This document shows positions 63,928 through 64,000 of a stretch of DNA of 64,000 nt, piece by piece. The notes beneath the pieces are model-generated. The model was not told the DNA's origin. It saw nothing but the letters and a program-made list of their open reading frames with translations, and did not search any database. This DNA comes from Oligella sp050920755 (GTDB lineage Bacteria; Pseudomonadota; Gammaproteobacteria; Burkholderiales; Burkholderiaceae_B). The DNA is taken from positions 1,612,001-1,676,000 of the forward strand of contig NZ_CP158480.1 of assembly GCF_050920755.1 (NCBI RefSeq), given 5' to 3'. Each line of letters starts with the position of its first letter. The stretch's first letter is position 1. Position numbers and translations under genes: made by a program.

Positions 63928-64000
63928 TTCGTAGAGGGGGTCAAATTTATATTGCCGATCTTCCTCTAAAGGGGGTCAAAATTCAATTGCCGTTGACAAT

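Larger units (their letters stand above)
62047..63998 (+). mobile_element. IS21-family insertion sequence (1952 bp)
   Basis: Encodes IstA and IstB. The left end begins TGTTAACGGCAAT and the right end (minus strand from 63998) TGTCAACGGCAAT; both continue to TGACCCC about 27 bp in. A second copy of the repeat lies just inside each end (62074-62097 and about 63937-63959), the usual multiple terminal repeats of IS21. The left flank is ATAA and the right flank AT before the window stops, consistent with, but not proof of, a 4-bp duplication. Confidence 0.9.

Noticed and set aside
1..64000. Defence island, prophage, secretion system or biosynthetic cluster
   Set aside because: Read through for phage structural genes, toxin-antitoxin pairs, restriction-modification, NRPS/PKS and CRISPR-Cas genes; none found. 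SMC, UvrD, HrpA and Mfd are the housekeeping versions in their usual contexts.

Overview
The window is a 64 kb stretch of a bacterial chromosome of moderate GC. Gene content and order point to the Burkholderiales, most likely a low-GC member of the Alcaligenaceae (Oligella/Pelistega-like); this is inference. Pointers include a Bug-family periplasmic receptor, an OmpR/EnvZ pair resembling Bordetella RisA/RisS, smc-zipA-ligA, yciB-bolA-PPIase, mfd opposite ispD-ispF, and a fused LivM-LivG. Most of the window is housekeeping. I saw no rRNA, CRISPR array, prophage or convincing defence island.

Layout. 0.2-5.2 kb: rng, an unknown 120-residue protein, msbA and a GT9 heptosyltransferase-like gene. 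5.2-20.2 kb: an ElyC/YdcF-like protein, dnaE and hrpA on the minus strand, argA-yggX on the plus strand, then a small lipoprotein, uvrD, an RsmB-type methyltransferase and purN on the minus strand. 20.2-28.0 kb: a tightly packed plus-strand run ribF-ileS-lspA-coaBC-dedA-dut-Bug receptor with overlapping or nearly abutting genes. 28.0-28.6 kb: an unannotated 45-codon acidic ORF and two tRNA genes (Arg-ACG, Met-CAT), the tRNAs behind a perfect consensus sigma-70 promoter.

28.8-37.1 kb is a nutrient-uptake block: a DctPQM TRAP transporter (plus) facing a LivKH(MG)F branched-chain amino-acid ABC transporter (minus). 37.3-39.1 kb: yciB, bolA and a periplasmic parvulin. 39.2-46.3 kb: the chromosome-maintenance group smc-zipA-ligA. 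46.5-50.4 kb: an LplT-type transporter, then a TsaB-RimI fusion translationally coupled to a catalytically degenerate uracil-DNA-glycosylase-like protein. 50.7-54.2 kb: ompR-envZ, then ahpC-ahpD, an antioxidant pair of mycobacterial type with a structured spacer. 54.3-60.2 kb: ispF/ispD, mfd and serB.

The last 3.7 kb is accessory: an IS3-family and an IS21-family element in the same orientation, 482 bp apart. Two minus-strand coding remnants lie between and beside them, so this is a site of gene decay. The window stops 2 bp after the IS21 right end. The most useful leads are the degenerate UDG-like protein coupled to TsaB-RimI, the small acidic CxxC ORF with a tandem repeat at its promoter, the repeated palindrome between ahpC and ahpD, and the IS-disrupted genes. 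None is proven to be a new system.
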